A stretch of 52,265 bases of DNA from Entophlyctis helioformis (Eukaryota > Chytridiomycota > Chytridiomycetes > Chytridiales > Chytriomycetaceae): positions 1 to 52,265 of the forward strand of contig JAHLKH010000187.1 of NCBI GenBank assembly GCA_025526915.1, read 5' to 3'. The notes under the pieces are model-generated. The model worked only from the letters and a program-made list of their open reading frames with translations. It was not told where the DNA came from and ran no database searches. Position 1 is the stretch's first letter, and the number at the start of each line of letters is the position of its first letter. Made by a program: the position numbers and the translations under genes. Positions 22,391 to 35,200 of the stretch are shown piece by piece.

Positions 22391-25300
22391 TTTTTTTTTT
22401 TTTTTTTTTTTTTTTTTTGATGGATAAGAAAGCTTCATTCCAAATGCTCGCATAGCATGCCCCACCAGTGATGGCATAGGCTCGTTGGCAAATCCCACAG
22501 GTACCCTTACCCTACAGCGCGCCGTTTGTGTGCCCAGAGCTCAGACCGGTACACCCAAATAGACGCTTGCAGGAAGTCCGCTAAACCCACCATAGCCAAC
22601 CCATCACCCTCGAAGTTCCGCATCTGCTCCGCATTGAATGCTTCGCCCCACGTCCCGCCAAGGACTAACCCCCACATCAAGTTTACCACGTCAGAAACAA
22701 TATGTACAAGATCGCCGCGTATCTGTGGGTGTCCCACATTCTCGTGCGTTGCAATGGCGCGTGCTGCTGCGAACCGTGCGTCCAAGCCACGCTGCCCGTG
22801 CGCTGTGCGGATAGCCACGATCCGCTCCTCTGTGCACTCGAGTGCAAGGTGCGCAATCTCCAGCGTGCTTCCCAGATCCTCGCCACACATGATGCAGCAT
22901 GAACCGTCACCAAACGGGTGGGCTGGGTCGAGCAGGTTGGCGTTGATAGCGCGGCGAGCCGTGTAGATGCCGCCCACACGTGCAAGCATCAGGAACCGTG
23001 CACCTTCCGAGCGTCGCGGGTCAAAGACCGGGTCTCGTATGATATTGGCTGTCTTCTGCATCTGGAACGCAGTGTAGATGGCAGCCGTGTCGCACTTGCT
23101 GGCAGACTTGAGCGTGACAGCCAGGCCGTATGCCTTGAGGCGGGGCTTGCTGTCCGGATCGCCGTCGGGCAGGCCGGGCGTGGCCATGTAGCGGTTGTAG
23201 ATTTGGATCGAGCGGCGTGTCCAGTACCAGAGGCGTCCACCAACGGGTGCTGGCTGTGCGGGGCAGAGCAGGCCGAGTGCCGACTTCAGCTTGGGCGTCT
23301 TGAGACGAAGGCGCATGCGTGCGACCAGACTGCGGGCCACCATGGTTTGGATGCCGCACTCTGTCAGCATTGGGACGACGGGCGTGTACATGGGTGCGCC
23401 GAGCATCTTGCGGACGCCCTGGTTGACAGCCGTCTGCAGAGGGTTTAGTGCTGACACATCGCTGCCCAGCAGCTCGAGACCGTAGTTGGCGATGCCAAGG
23501 ACGGATCCCAGGTAGATGGAGTGGCGATAGCGCAGCGACAGCTTGCTGTTGGTCAAGACCGGGTGCAGCGCACTGGTCGCCTTGCGTATGGACTGTGCCT
23601 TGGACTTGATCCACTGCTTGAGCGTGAGCTCATGGTCGATCAGGACGCCGAGGTACTCGTACTCTGTCAGCACGGGCACCGCCGCTCCATGCAGCTTGAT
23701 GACGACGTCCGGCGGGCCGTTGCCTGCGTTGTTGGTTGGTGGTTTGAAGAACGCCATGATGCCGCACTTGTCGACACCAAACGCCATCTGCCACTTGTCC
23801 GCCCATGCCGCCACGACTTCCACAGCGGCTGCCAATGCTGCATGCGACTCTGCGAGAATGACCACATCGTCTGCAAACATCAGCCCACGGATGCCATGAC
23901 CATCAGCCACGGCTGGGATGCTGATCTCAGGGATGCCATCGAGTATGTCGTTGAGGAACAGGTTGAACAAGAGGCCAGACAGCGGGCAGCCTTGGCGGAC
24001 GCCTCGCCTGACGTTGAACGGCTCAGAGAGCACATTGCCTGATCGTGCGCATGCAGTGGATGATGTGTAGAGTGCCTTGAGGAACTCGTACGTGCGTGGC
24101 GGGATGCCCATCTTGCGCAGCTTCCACAGCAGTGCGCCGATCGGCACCGTGTCAAATGCCTTCTTGATGTCAATGAATGCTGCGTGTGTGGGCAGCTGGC
24201 GTGCACGCCGCCGCTGGATAATGTCGACGAGAGCGCAGACCTGCGCTACCGCCTCCTCACCGCGACGGAAGCCAGCTTGCTCGTGCGTTATGAGGTTATT
24301 AGCTTCAACGAATGTGTTGAGCCGCATGTGCACTGCTTTGCACAGCACTTTCAGGCCGACATTGATCAGCGAAATGCCACGATGGTTGGACGGATCGCTC
24401 AGATCGCCCTTCTTTGGCAGCGAGACGATGGACGCCGACTGCCAGGCCTTTGGAATGACTGCGTCCTCGAAGATGGTGTTGCACACACGCATCAGCCCCT
24501 GTGCTGCTCCCGAGATACCGGCTGCTGCCGATCGCTGGCCCTGGAGCTCCGGTGGGATCTTTGCGTCAAACGCCTTGTAGAACGACGCAGGGATGCTGTC
24601 GTCGCCAGGCGCTTTGCGTCCATTCATCTCGGAGATGGCTGCCGCCAGATCGTTCCAGCTGAACAGCAGGTCAGTGTCGCGTGCGCCTTTTAGTGGCGCA
24701 GCAGGTGGTTGCGGCTCTCCACATCTGTTAATCCAGTAGTCGAGCTCGAAGCCGCCTGATGCGTCTGCTGCCAAGGCTGAGTAGTGCCTGTGCCAGATCC
24801 GTGCGATTGACTCGGGCTCGTGCTGCAGCACACCGTTGTTGTCCTTCAGTGGTGTTGCGGCTGCACCTGTGCGGTGCTTCCATCGTGCCATGTTGCGTGA
24901 TGCCCTCCACGCTTCAGCGATGCGTCCATCATGGAACATTGTGTCAAGATCTCTGCCACGCTTCTGCCAGTTTTCCCGGGTGTCAGCACGGCAGAGCTCA
25001 TTGGCCTCGCGCTTGGCTGCCTCGTATGCCTCGGCGTACGCCTCGAACTCCTCGTCAGTGGCGGCTTGGCTGTGCACCGTCCGGCATAGCAGGTCGAACG
25101 TCTGGTTCTTGAGCTTGATGGCGGCTCTTGTTGCGCGTTTGAATAGCTTGGGGTTTTTGCGCTCTGGTGGAGCCACGCGAAGCCCTTGCTCGGCCACAAC
25201 GTCCTGCGATGCAGTCACAAACATGTTTGCCACCGTGTCCACGTCAGCCTCCTCGTCAAGATCGATGAGCGGCTGCCAGTAGTTGGAGTGCGCGATGTTC

Positions 25301-25430
25301 CCCACGCTATCACTGAATGCGCCATGACGAGCAGTCACCTCCAACAGTTCACGCTCGAGTGAAACCGTGCATGCCAGTGTGCTCCAATGCAGTGGCAGCA
25401 GCTGAGCGATGCCCCACAATGCCATTGCCA
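22390..25430 (-). mobile_element. 5'-truncated LINE retrotransposon with 29-base poly(A) end
   Basis: The element is read on the minus strand. The poly(A) tail is the T-run 22390-22418, the 3' UTR is 22419-22506 and the single ORF stops at 22507. About 960 codons are clearly LINE: a linker, the reverse transcriptase (KAPGDDSIPASFYKAF, HRGISLINVGLKVL, AFIDIKKAFDTV, FADD) and a C-terminal CxxC...HxxxxC zinc knuckle (CIMCGEDLG...HLALEC). No endonuclease domain remains. The 5' boundary lies somewhere in 25310-25480; the ORF runs on to about 25734 only because the opposite strand of the next gene happens to be open. The RT active site is intact, but truncation should make the copy non-autonomous. 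Confidence 0.85.
22507..25400 (-). CDS. LINE ORF2-like reverse transcriptase (N-terminus missing)
   Basis: The reading frame is open from the truncated end to the stop at 22507 with no internal stop. The palm motif FADDVVILAESHAAL and the thumb region (YEYLGVLIDHEL) are present. The C-terminal part has the zinc knuckle and a conserved tryptophan-rich tail. An intact frame suggests a recent insertion. The start shown is approximate and no start codon is assigned. Confidence 0.8.
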
Positions 25431-25491
25431 CACGCATGTTGCACAAATGTGCTTTTGCCCTCGCACCGAACACCAATCTGCTCGCATCGGC

Positions 25492-28332
25492 ATGTCGTCC
25501 ACCGCAAGCCCTCCGGCGTCCAAGTTCAAGTACTGCGTCGGCATCGACTTTGGCTCCACATTTAGTGGCTTTGCCTTTGGTGAGCGGCTCCTCTGCCTCT
25601 CTGTCTACCCCTCTGCCCGCCTGCCCGCCTGCCCCTCTATCTGCCCGACTGCACTCGATGCTGACTTGGTGCACCAACCAACGGTTCTGGCTCTCAGCCT
25701 CACTCGCCAAGCCAGACGAAGTGTGCGGGTTCAACGAGTGGGACTACCAGCCGGTGAGTGCGCCGTACTGGAAGACGCCGTCGTCCATCCGGTACCGCCG
25801 CGAGGCCGACGGCACCTACACGGCCGCCTACTGGGGGTAAGTGTCCGTTGCACCGCACCGGTGTGCACTGCACTTTGTTGCGCCTGTTCACGTGGAGGAG
25901 GCGTTTTTGATGCTCACCTGCTGCCCTGCCCAAATGCCGTGTCACGATTTCAGCCACAAGTCCCGCAAGGCTGGTACGTCTGTCTTGCTGTCTGCGGATC
26001 TCGCTTTCCCAGTCTGCGCAAGCCAGCCTGTGCTGACGCTGGCTGCATCTGCCCTCCCACTCCATCCGCCTTGTGCACCACAGAAACAAAGGCCCTGCGC
26101 ACGGGCGAGCTCATCGAAGTCAAAAAGTTCAAGCTCTGGTTCGACACCTCGATCGAGCGCGAGGGTCTGCCGCCGGGCATGCACTGGATGCAGCCCTCGA
26201 TCGACTACCTGTCGTTCATGTCCGAGCAGGCCATGGACGTGCTGCAGAAGCGGTTCCCGACCGCCACGCAGAGCGAGATCCTGTGGTGCGTCACCGTGCC
26301 CGCCATCTGGGACGACAAGGGCAAGGACAGCGTGCGCCGCGCGGCAACGCTCGCCGGCATTGTCGACGAGAACTCCCAGGACCACCTCATCATCATTCTG
26401 GAGCCCGAGGCGGCTGCTCTGTACACGCTCAAGCACACTGAGCATCTGTTGCGCCGCGACCGGTCGTCGTTTATGATCCTTGATGCCGGTGCGTGGCTTG
26501 GTCTCGGAAGCTTATGTCATGTGTTGCATCTGCCGCATCTGTTGGCACGGCGGTGCATGCTCACTAACGCACTCCATGCTCCAGGCGGCGGCACCGTGGA
26601 TCTGACGTCGCACATTATCAACATGAACAACTTCAACTCGGTTGCCGAGGCGCCGTTTGACGAGTCGTCGGCGCCTGCAAAGACGGCTGCCGCCAAGGAC
26701 GCGCTTCCGCGTGGCACCGCCACCGACTCCAAGCCTGCCGTCGACGTGCAGCAGCACAAGGAGAAGAAGGGTCTGTCTGGCGCTTTTGGCAAGCTGGGTC
26801 TCAAGAAGGCGAAATCGACGCTGGCCTCGCCTACCAACAAGAGCTCGATGATGGTCGAGTCCGTCGAGGCGCCCAAGGCCGGCGGGCTCGCTGGCGCTGC
26901 CCCTCTTGCTGCCGATGCTGCCGAGCCGTCGGCCAATGGCGGCTCCGACGCGTTTGTGACGCCGGCGATCGTGGACAGCGAGCCGCACGCGCGTCTTGTC
27001 GAGGCGTCGCGCGGCACGGGCGGTCTCTGCGGCTCCACCTACGTCGACCTGCGGTTCCTGTCGTTCTTTGGCGATCAGATTGGCACTGCCCATATCAAGG
27101 AGATGCACATGAAGCGTCCCGATGCCCTCTACTCGCGTAAGTCGCCCGTTAGTCTGCCACCTTTTGTTTCCGTGGCTGTACCGGCTGGCTCGTACTCATC
27201 CGTGCGGCGGCTGTGCGATTAGTGCTCGAGGCTTGGGAGCAGCTCAAGCGCGACTACCAGGGCCCGCCTCCCCCAGGCGCACCGCACGAAGTCGAGGTGC
27301 TGTCCCTGCCGTCGGGCGTGCTCCCGTTCATCCCGGACTCGGTCAAGGACGCCTGGGCCGAGGATTTCGGCGCGGACGGCGAGCTGCACATCACGCAGCA
27401 GCAAATGTACGACATCTTCTCGGTGCCGATCGAGCAGTGCATGAAGCTTGTCGAGGACCAGCTGGACCGCACGAGCGGCAAGTGCGACTACCTTGTGCTT
27501 GTCGGCGGGTTCTCGGCGTCCAAGTACCTCTGCAACCGTGTCTCTGAGCGGTTCAGCAAGCGGTTCAAGAGCATCGTCGTGCCGATCAACCCGACGAGTG
27601 CTGTTGGTGCGTTTGTGGAGACGTGGCGTTTTGGTGTTCTGGATGACTGTGCTGACTGTGCTGACTGTCTGGAATAGTGCAAGGTGCCGTGCTGTACGGC
27701 CTTGATCCCAACATCATCCAGAAGCGCCGCCTGCGCAACTCGTACGGATACATTTCCAACGCACCGATCAGCAGGCTGGAGACGTACGCCGAAGAGGACG
27801 TCTGGACGTGAGTTGCTCTACTTTTGGTCTTGTTGCACAGATGCACATATGCAGCAACGGACAGACTCACACGCGCTTCAACACAGCAACCCGCGCACTG
27901 GCAGCCGTCTGGTCAAGGTCTTCAAGTGCCTCGTTGCTGGTACGCGCCGCATGCGCACATCCATCCCGTGTCTTGCATGCCCAGTTCCCCCTCCCCCCTC
28001 TCACACCAGCCACCTTGCCATGCACAGAGAACCAGGAAGTTGGCAAAGACGAGGGCTTCCACGCCGATTCCTACATGCTCGACAGCAACCAGAGCTCGAT
28101 CGAGATTGACATTGTGCGCACCGACCAGCGGCTCGAGACTGGCAGCTGCTACTCGCTCAGCCAGGTCGACTGCGAGGTGCTCGGCCAGATCCGCGCCACC
28201 ATCCCCGGCAACGAGCCGATTGCCGACCCGCACGTGCGCATCACGTTTGTGTTTGGCCAGACGCAGATCAAGGCGGTTGCGACGGTCGTGGCTACGGGCC
28301 AGCAGCTCGAGACGGCACTGTCGCTCAACTGA
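25492..28332 (+). CDS. HSPA12-type Hsp70-like ATPase
   Basis: About 691 residues from nine exons: 25492-25579, 25698-25836, 25954-25973, 26084-26488, 26585-27136, 27223-27606, 27678-27807, 27887-27939 and 28028-28332. Every junction keeps frame. The ATPase landmarks are GIDFGSTFSGFAF (phosphate 1) near residue 17, ILEPEAAALYTLK, LDAGGGTVDLTSH (phosphate 2) and LVGGFSASKYLCNRV (adenosine). There is no classical substrate-binding domain or EEVD tail, which fits the distant HSPA12 group. Between GGGTVDLT and GGLCGSTYVDLRFL there is an insert of about 110 residues, Ala/Lys/Ser-rich with KEKKGLSGAFGKLGLKKAK. The partner and client are unknown. The LINE ends within about 200 bases upstream of the start. 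Confidence 0.85.
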
Positions 28333-28508
28333 GCGCGCGCGGTCTCCCTCTCCCTTGCCGGACACTGGTGCACGGCAGCATTCACTCAATACATTCCTTA
28401 CATCATAGCAGCTCCTGCTGTGTGCCGCGTGACCATGCGCTCCTTGCCACTTGCTCGCGCCACTTGCTCTCGCCACGCGTCGTTGCCACCGTTGACAAAC
28501 CGGGCTGA

Positions 28509-30235
28509 ATGCCATTTCCGACGGATGGGCCGGTCCCACAGACAGCCCCACAGGCAGCACCACAGGCAGCCCCGCAGACGCATGCGCTGACCATCCTTGG
28601 CCAGGCACAGGCATTTACAGCCAGACGGCTCGAGCGAGCAGGTCTCGTGGCCGCCTTTGCAGCCACCGGGCGGCCTGCTGCAGACGACACACAGAGCCTC
28701 GGCGGCACGGGCGGCCCTGAGCAGCTGGCCGACAGCCTGCAGCGGCTGCACGTCGCCGAGCCGCTGCCGCCGCACTTCCAGCGGCCCAGAGACCGGCTCG
28801 ACGAAGCGCTGGCCCAGTTCTGCGACGGCGTGCACGAGATTCTGGTTGTGGCTAAGCAGCGCATGTCGCCAGCCATGCGGGCTGCCGGCTCTCCAGCGTC
28901 GCCCACATCGCCAGCGTCGCCCATTCCGCCCATCTCGCCCGTGTCGCCGTCCACAACCACGACGGTCGTGCCCGGCATGTCCATCTCGGCCCTGCCGCCC
29001 AACCACTCGACGCCGGCGTCCGCCATGTCGACATCCACCTCGTCGTCGTCAACATCCACCGTCGTTGGCACGCCGTTGTCGTCCAACCCGTACCGCGGGC
29101 CATCGTCGTCGCCAGGCAAGGGCGGCCCGATCCACCCAAAGGAGTCGCAGCTGCCGGCCGAGGAAAAGGACGCCGAGTTTATCGCCCAGTACCCGACATA
29201 CCAGCTGTCCAAGTTCCTCGGACGCGGACAGGCAGGCTCGGTGTTTCTCGGCGAGTCCGAGGCCGGACAGCCGATCTTTGCCATCAAGGTGATCCACCTG
29301 CCGGACGCCGTGGGCATCGGCCTGCCGATCCGCCGCACGTTTCTCATGTACCAGCGCGTGCTGCGGACGCTTGCCCATCCGCATATCAATCCGTACCTCG
29401 GTTGGACGGTCGTCGCCAACGAGGGCCAGGTGTACACGGCGTACTGCTCGGGCGGCACGCTCCGTAAAGCCGTGCACGAGAACGGGGGTCGTCCGGGGAT
29501 TGCAGATGTGGAAAAGGTGCGCACGTGGATGCGCCAGATGGTGTCTGCGCTCCAGTACCTCCATGACCACGGCATCGTGCATCGGTGAGTGTCTTGACGT
29601 GCCTGTTACGGACTGCAGCCGTCGCCGTCGCCTTGGTTTGCTTATACGATGGTTGGTGCTGGCGCGCGCGCACGCGTGTGTGTATGCATGGCAGAGATAT
29701 CAAGCCAGGCAATGTGCTGCTGCACAACGGCGAGTGTCGCATCGCGGACCTGGGATCGGCGCGTCTGCACCAGTCATGCTGCTCGGACTCGCATCAGAAG
29801 CGGCTGTCGGGCACGCCGGCATATGCAGCGCCCGAAGCGGTTGCCGGCAAAGTTGCGTACGAGACGGCCGGCGAGGACATCTGGGGCATTGGGTGCCTGC
29901 TGTACGAGATGGTGCTCGGCGAGCAGCCGTGGGATGACCACGAGAACATTTTTGCCATCTACTTTGCACTCGGATCGCACTACGAGGCACACATGCGGGG
30001 CAAGCAGAGCGGGCAGGGAGAGGGAGATGAGAGTGGGGATCGGCAGGGAGAGGGAAAGGCGAGAGGGACAGGGAATCCGCTGGTTGAGCGGTTTGTGGCA
30101 CAGACGGCCAGTGGCAACGCGGCGTGCGACGTTGGGGCGGCAGGGGCCGCGTTCCTTGAAGCATGCCTGCAGTGGGATCCGCGCGACCGGGCAACAGCAC
30201 ATGAGCTGCTTGCAATGGACTTTTTGAAAGAGTAA
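28509..30235 (+). CDS. Serine/threonine protein kinase, MAP3K-like
   Basis: 538 residues from exons 28509-29584 and 29695-30235. The N-terminal 215 residues are Pro/Ser/Ala-rich with PQAAP repeats and no known domain. The kinase domain has the glycine loop GRGQAGSVFLGE near 237-245, lysine 260 in FAIKVI, HRDIKPGNVLL with catalytic aspartate 360, DLG at 377-379 in place of the usual DFG, GTPAYAAPE and DIWGIGCLLYEM. HPHINPYLGW and the CSGGTLRK hinge resemble the Ste11/Ssk2 MAP3K group. A Gly/Glu-rich insert (QSGQGEGDESGDRQGEG) lies between the late helices. It starts 176 bases after the Hsp70-like gene on the same strand. Substrate and pathway are inferred from fold only. Confidence 0.85.
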
Positions 30236-30491
30236 ACAGCGGGTCGATGTGCGAGTGGATGTGCGGGTGGTGTGGCTGGATGGATGCAAGGCGCAGACAG
30301 CCAGCAAGGCAGTGCATGCAGCCCAACAGTCACGTGCACACTCACGTGTTCCTTCACGTGATCCGGCAGCCATGAAGCCAGTGCCAGCGCCATGATTGGG
30401 CCAGCGATCCACACAATCGGCCAAACGGGTCACAGTCGAGTAGGTGGCATGCCGGCAGATGCGTGTGTGCGTGTGTGTGTGTGCCTGTGCA

Positions 30492-30525
<34 letters not shown>

Positions 30526-30578
30526 GCCCTCGAGCATTCCATGGCCGCTGCTGACCGACTCTTGGGCCGTGGCGTGGC
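30236..30578. other. Intergenic region with (GT)n tract before the Med15-like gene
   Basis: No gene is seen. (GT)15 lies at 30495-30524, preceded by an imperfect GT-rich stretch from about 30462. Two CACGTG-like sites (TCACGTGC near 30331 and TTCACGTGA near 30355) lie upstream. The region must contain the promoter of the Med15-like gene. Confidence 0.7.
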
Positions 30579-30601
30579 ATGCAGAGCCGCATGAAGCCCA
30601 A

Positions 30602-30635
<34 letters not shown>

Positions 30636-32165
30636 CCAACAGCAACAGCCGCTGCGCCGACAGCCGGTGGCAGTGGGGGCGGACCTGCCCCGCGCAAGCG
30701 ACCCACAAAGGCACAGGCGCAGGCACAGGCGCAGGCCGCTGCGGCGGCAGCAGCAGCGGCAGCGTCGAGTGCAGCAGCAGCGTCGGGCACATCTGCCCCC
30801 GCCCCCTCCACAGCAACGACGACCGCAGCCACGACGACGACGACGGCGACGACCGCCACGACGACGGCAGCGGCAGCGACGGCGGCCGCCAGCACAGCCG
30901 CCATGCCCAACGGCCTGCACTCCTCGGCGGCCCCGTCTGCTCTCTCTGCCCCGTCGGCAGCCTCTTCCTCTGCCGCGCCCCCGTCCTCGTCCTTGTCCTC
31001 GTCCTCGTTCTTGCCGCCCGCCACCGCCGCCCTCCTGGCTGGGCCTGCCGGTGCGCCTGCCGGTGCGCCTGCGTCGGCCTCGTTGACGGCCGCTGCCCCA
31101 GATGCCACCACCACCGCCGCCACGGCCGCCATGGCGACGGCGCAGAAGCAGGCGGCATCGGCATCGTCGTCGTCCTCGTCCTCCTCGTCGCTGGCGTCTG
31201 CGTCCTCGTCTGCCGCCGCCGCCGCCGCCGCCGCTGCCATGGGCCTCTCACTCAGCGCTGCTCCCGCGCACAGTCTCGCTGGCCTCGACGATGGTGGCAG
31301 CGGTCTGTCTGGCACGGCATCTAGCATGGCCGGAGCGACGGCTGCCCAGCTGCAGCAGTTGCAGCAGCACATGCACCTGCAGCAGGCTCAACAGCAGCAG
31401 CAGCAACAGCAGCAACAGCAGCAACAGCAGCAACAGCAGCAGCAGTTGCTCGCAGCCGCTGCCAACGGCTCGGGCCTCTCCATGCAGCAGCAGATGCAGC
31501 TGTTGCAACACCAGCAGGCCCAACAGCAGCAGCAGCAGCAGCAACAGCTGGCCCAACAGCAACAGCAGCAGATGCTCGGCCAGGCCGGCAACAGCGGTGG
31601 CAATGCCACCAACTCCAGCGTCCACATCACGCCCCAGATCCAGCTGCAGTTGCAGCAGCAGATGCACCAGCTGCAGCAGCGCATGCTCCTCCTGCAGCAG
31701 CAGCACCAACAGACTCCACAGCACACTCCGCAGTCGCAGGCCCAGGCTCAGGCTCAGATGCTGAGCCTGCAACAGCAGTACCTGCAGACCCAGCAGATGC
31801 TGCAGCAGGTTGCCCAGCATCTGCAAGCCCAGCAGGCGCAGCAGGCCCAACAGCAACAGCAAGCCCAGCAAGTCCAGCAAGCCCAACAGCAACAGCAACA
31901 GCAAGCCCAACAGCAGCAGCAGCAGCAGCAGCAGCTACTGCAACAGCAACAGGCCAATGCCCAGCCCGCTCAGCAGAACCAGCAGGCGAACGTCCAGCTA
32001 CAGCAACAACATGCTCTCAACCAGCAGCAGCAGTTCCAAGAGCTTGCCCAGCAGGTCCTGCGCATGGCCCAGGCCCTCAACATTCAGGTGCCTGTCCACA
32101 CTATGAACCTGCAGCAGCTCGGCCAGTACCACCAGTTCCTGTCCAACCAGATCCGCCAGATCCAG

Positions 32166-32200
<35 letters not shown>

Positions 32201-35200
32201 GACATCTCTGCAGCAATCCAACCAACAGCAACAGCTTCAGTTTCAGCTTCAAAACGTACAGGCCAACGCCGCTTCTGCAAGCCCATCTGGCGGCCAGCAG
32301 AGTCAAGGCCAGCAGGGCCAGCCGTCTGCCCCAACTCCTTCGGCGGCCGGCGATCTGGGCGGCTCGAGTCTGCTCAGCCCCTCGGCCATCAACACCCAGC
32401 AATCGCAGCAACAGCAGCAACCCCAGAAACCCCAACCATCACAACAATCGCAGCAGTCTCAGCAGGTTGGATCGGCGCCGTCTGCCTCGGGAACGCCATC
32501 AGTCGCGCCTGGGATCCCGACTGGCCAGATGCCGCTCGGGGCCACGTCGCAAACTGCAATCTCCAACGGCATCGGCCAAGGCATGCTCAACGGCATGGTC
32601 AGCGGCGTGTCCATGACGCCGGCCGTCATGCGCCAGATGCAGCAGATGCGCGACCAAGAGGCGCTGCAGGCACAGCGGCCCCCGCTCACGGCCCAGGAGC
32701 AGGCACAGAACACGCAACAGCAGCAGCGCCAGCAGATGATCCGCTCGCTTATCATCAGCCAACAAAGCCAGCTGTCGCAGCTCCTTGCCCGCCACCAGCA
32801 GCTTCTCTCACAACACATGGGCGATCCCCTTGCACAAGCGCAGCTCATGCAGCAGTACCAGCAGCAAAAAGCGCAGTTTGAGCAGCGCCACCAGGCCGAG
32901 AGCAAACAGATGGTCCAGCAGCTGCAAATTATGGAGCGTATGCAATACAACCAAGGCTTGCAGGAGTTGGAGATGGCGCAGCAACAACAGCAACAACAGC
33001 AGCACCAGCAGCAGCTTCCGCAAACACCTGGCCTTGATCAAGCGCAATCCCAGTCCCAGGCCCAAGCCCAAGGCCAGCACAATATGCAGCAAATCCAACA
33101 AAACTTGCTTATGCAGCAGATGCAAGGCTTAGGCCCGGCCGGCACTGGCTCCGGCGCCACATTTGCACAGCCTGCGCCGCGTCCTCTATCGTCCCTGCAG
33201 GGCGGGCTCCAGCAGATGCAGTCACCCGCACCAGGCCTTCCAGCCCAACCGACTGTCCAAGGACAGCCCGGACAACAGGCACCACCCGGTCTCGTGCGAC
33301 AGGGCTCGCAGCAAGCCATGATGCAGCACCTACTGCAGCAGCAGCAGCAGCAGCGCCTTTCGCCCACTCTCGGAAACATGCCTGGATCAGCAGTAAACGC
33401 CTCGCCGGCTCCCTATGGATCCATGTCCACACCTACTGCGTCTAGGTCTGCCATGGGCGTCGGTGCACTACATGATCTGCTCGACGTGGAGCGTGCCGAG
33501 GTCATCAAGCGTCTGTAAGTCCCTTCCATCCTCGGCCCTTCCTTGCCTCGACGCTGCTGGCTCTCTAGCTCGATCCGCCGCTCAATCTAATGCGATGCAA
33601 TGCCATACCCCGCTCCCCCGCCTGCAACAGGTCGCTTGCTATCCAGAATGCGCTTCCGCCTGACCTGCGTACAGCCCAACGCATCACAGTCTTGTCCACT
33701 TCGTTGGAAAAGTACGTCTTTTCCAGGGCAAGCTCCAAGGTACGCCCAGCCACGACACTTATCACCCGCGTGATGGCTGTTCCTGGCTCTGTGACTGACG
33801 CCGCTGGCTGGCTAATTGGCTGGCTGCCACACATTGCTGATGACAGGACGCGTACTTTCGTCTTGTGAGGGACAATATGGAGTCCATGACGTCGCCAGAT
33901 GGATGTGAGTCGCATACGTCTCTGTCAGCATGCGATGCGCACACGGTGACTGACACTATTGCTGCCCATGAACGTCAGGGCTTATGGGTGCGATTGCGAG
34001 TGGCAATGTTGAGATGGCGCAAGATGCCCAGCCCAAGACTTCGCCAGGCCATGTTGCTGCCCAGGCACCTCTGCCCGGCGCAGCCCCGACCCCGACTCTT
34101 GCATCAGCGACACCTGGCCCAATCTCTGCGCCGACCTCTACCGCCAACTCGATGAACGCCATGAACGCGTCAGGCTCACAGCCGTCAAGTCAACAGCCAC
34201 TCAATCCATCGGCGACATCAGCTCCTGCCACTGTTCCGTCGCCTGCCCCCGCACCGTTGCAGAAGCCCGGCACACCGCAGTCGAACCCACACCACCTTCC
34301 CAGCCGAGCAACGGCTCAGGCTCAGGCTGAGACTTTATCGCAACTCCAAGACGTGCCCATTAAGCTGTCGCCGACCCAGGCCAATGCTGAGCTACAACAG
34401 ACCGCAGCCGATCGGAGTGCCAAAACGTCGCCGACTGTCGCCAACGGAAACGTCATCAAGAGCCCTCCCGCTTCGGACAACGAAGCCGCCCCGCCATCGT
34501 CCCAGTCGTCGCAAGTGGTGCAGCAACAGCAGCAGCAGCTGTCGCAAGCGTTTGGCTCTGGGCGACCCACGGCTGTCCCGACCGACGCCAACGGCAACTA
34601 CATCAATGCCAATGGCGTGCCTTTCACGATCGAGACGCTCACGGACAATGAGAAGGAGGCTGTGCTCGAAAAGCTCCAGCAGCTCACTGCCCTGTACACG
34701 CGCATTGACCTCATTGTGGCGACTCTGCTTCGCCATGGCGGACCAAGCGAGTTTGACAAGGTCAGGCGGCTGCTCATTATTGTAAGTCGGCTCGCTCTGT
34801 TTTGGAGGTTGTGCACTATTCTCTGTATGTGTGTTGCTGGATGGATTGCTGACTGCTCTCTGGCCACTTTATCGCTTTGCAGAAGGACATGCTGGGTGCG
34901 CAGCTCGCAGTCATCCACAAGGGCGTGTACTTTGTGCGGCCCGAGGTGCTCATCACGGTGCAGCCCAACCTGCTGCGGTTCTGGCAGTACGCCGAGGTGC
35001 TGTCCAAGCAGCAGCCAGAAACGTACAACGAGGTCGAGTTGCTGCAGTTGGTGATGCAGCAGGACGCGTCGATGCGCCAGCAGCTGCAGCAGCAAAAGAA
35101 CGCGCCGGCCACGTCGGCTGCAGCTGCTGCTCCAACCGTAACTGGCAGTGGCGGCGATCAGGCGTCGTCGGCAGTGCAGCAGCAGACTGAGCAGGCGTCG

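Noticed and set aside
25430..25734. N-terminal extension of the LINE ORF
   Set aside because: This part is antisense to the Hsp70-like exon 1 and intron and has no LINE similarity.
31392..31445. CAG repeats as an assembly artefact
   Set aside because: CAA and CAG codons are mixed and the frame is kept for kilobases, as expected for a real glutamine-rich protein.
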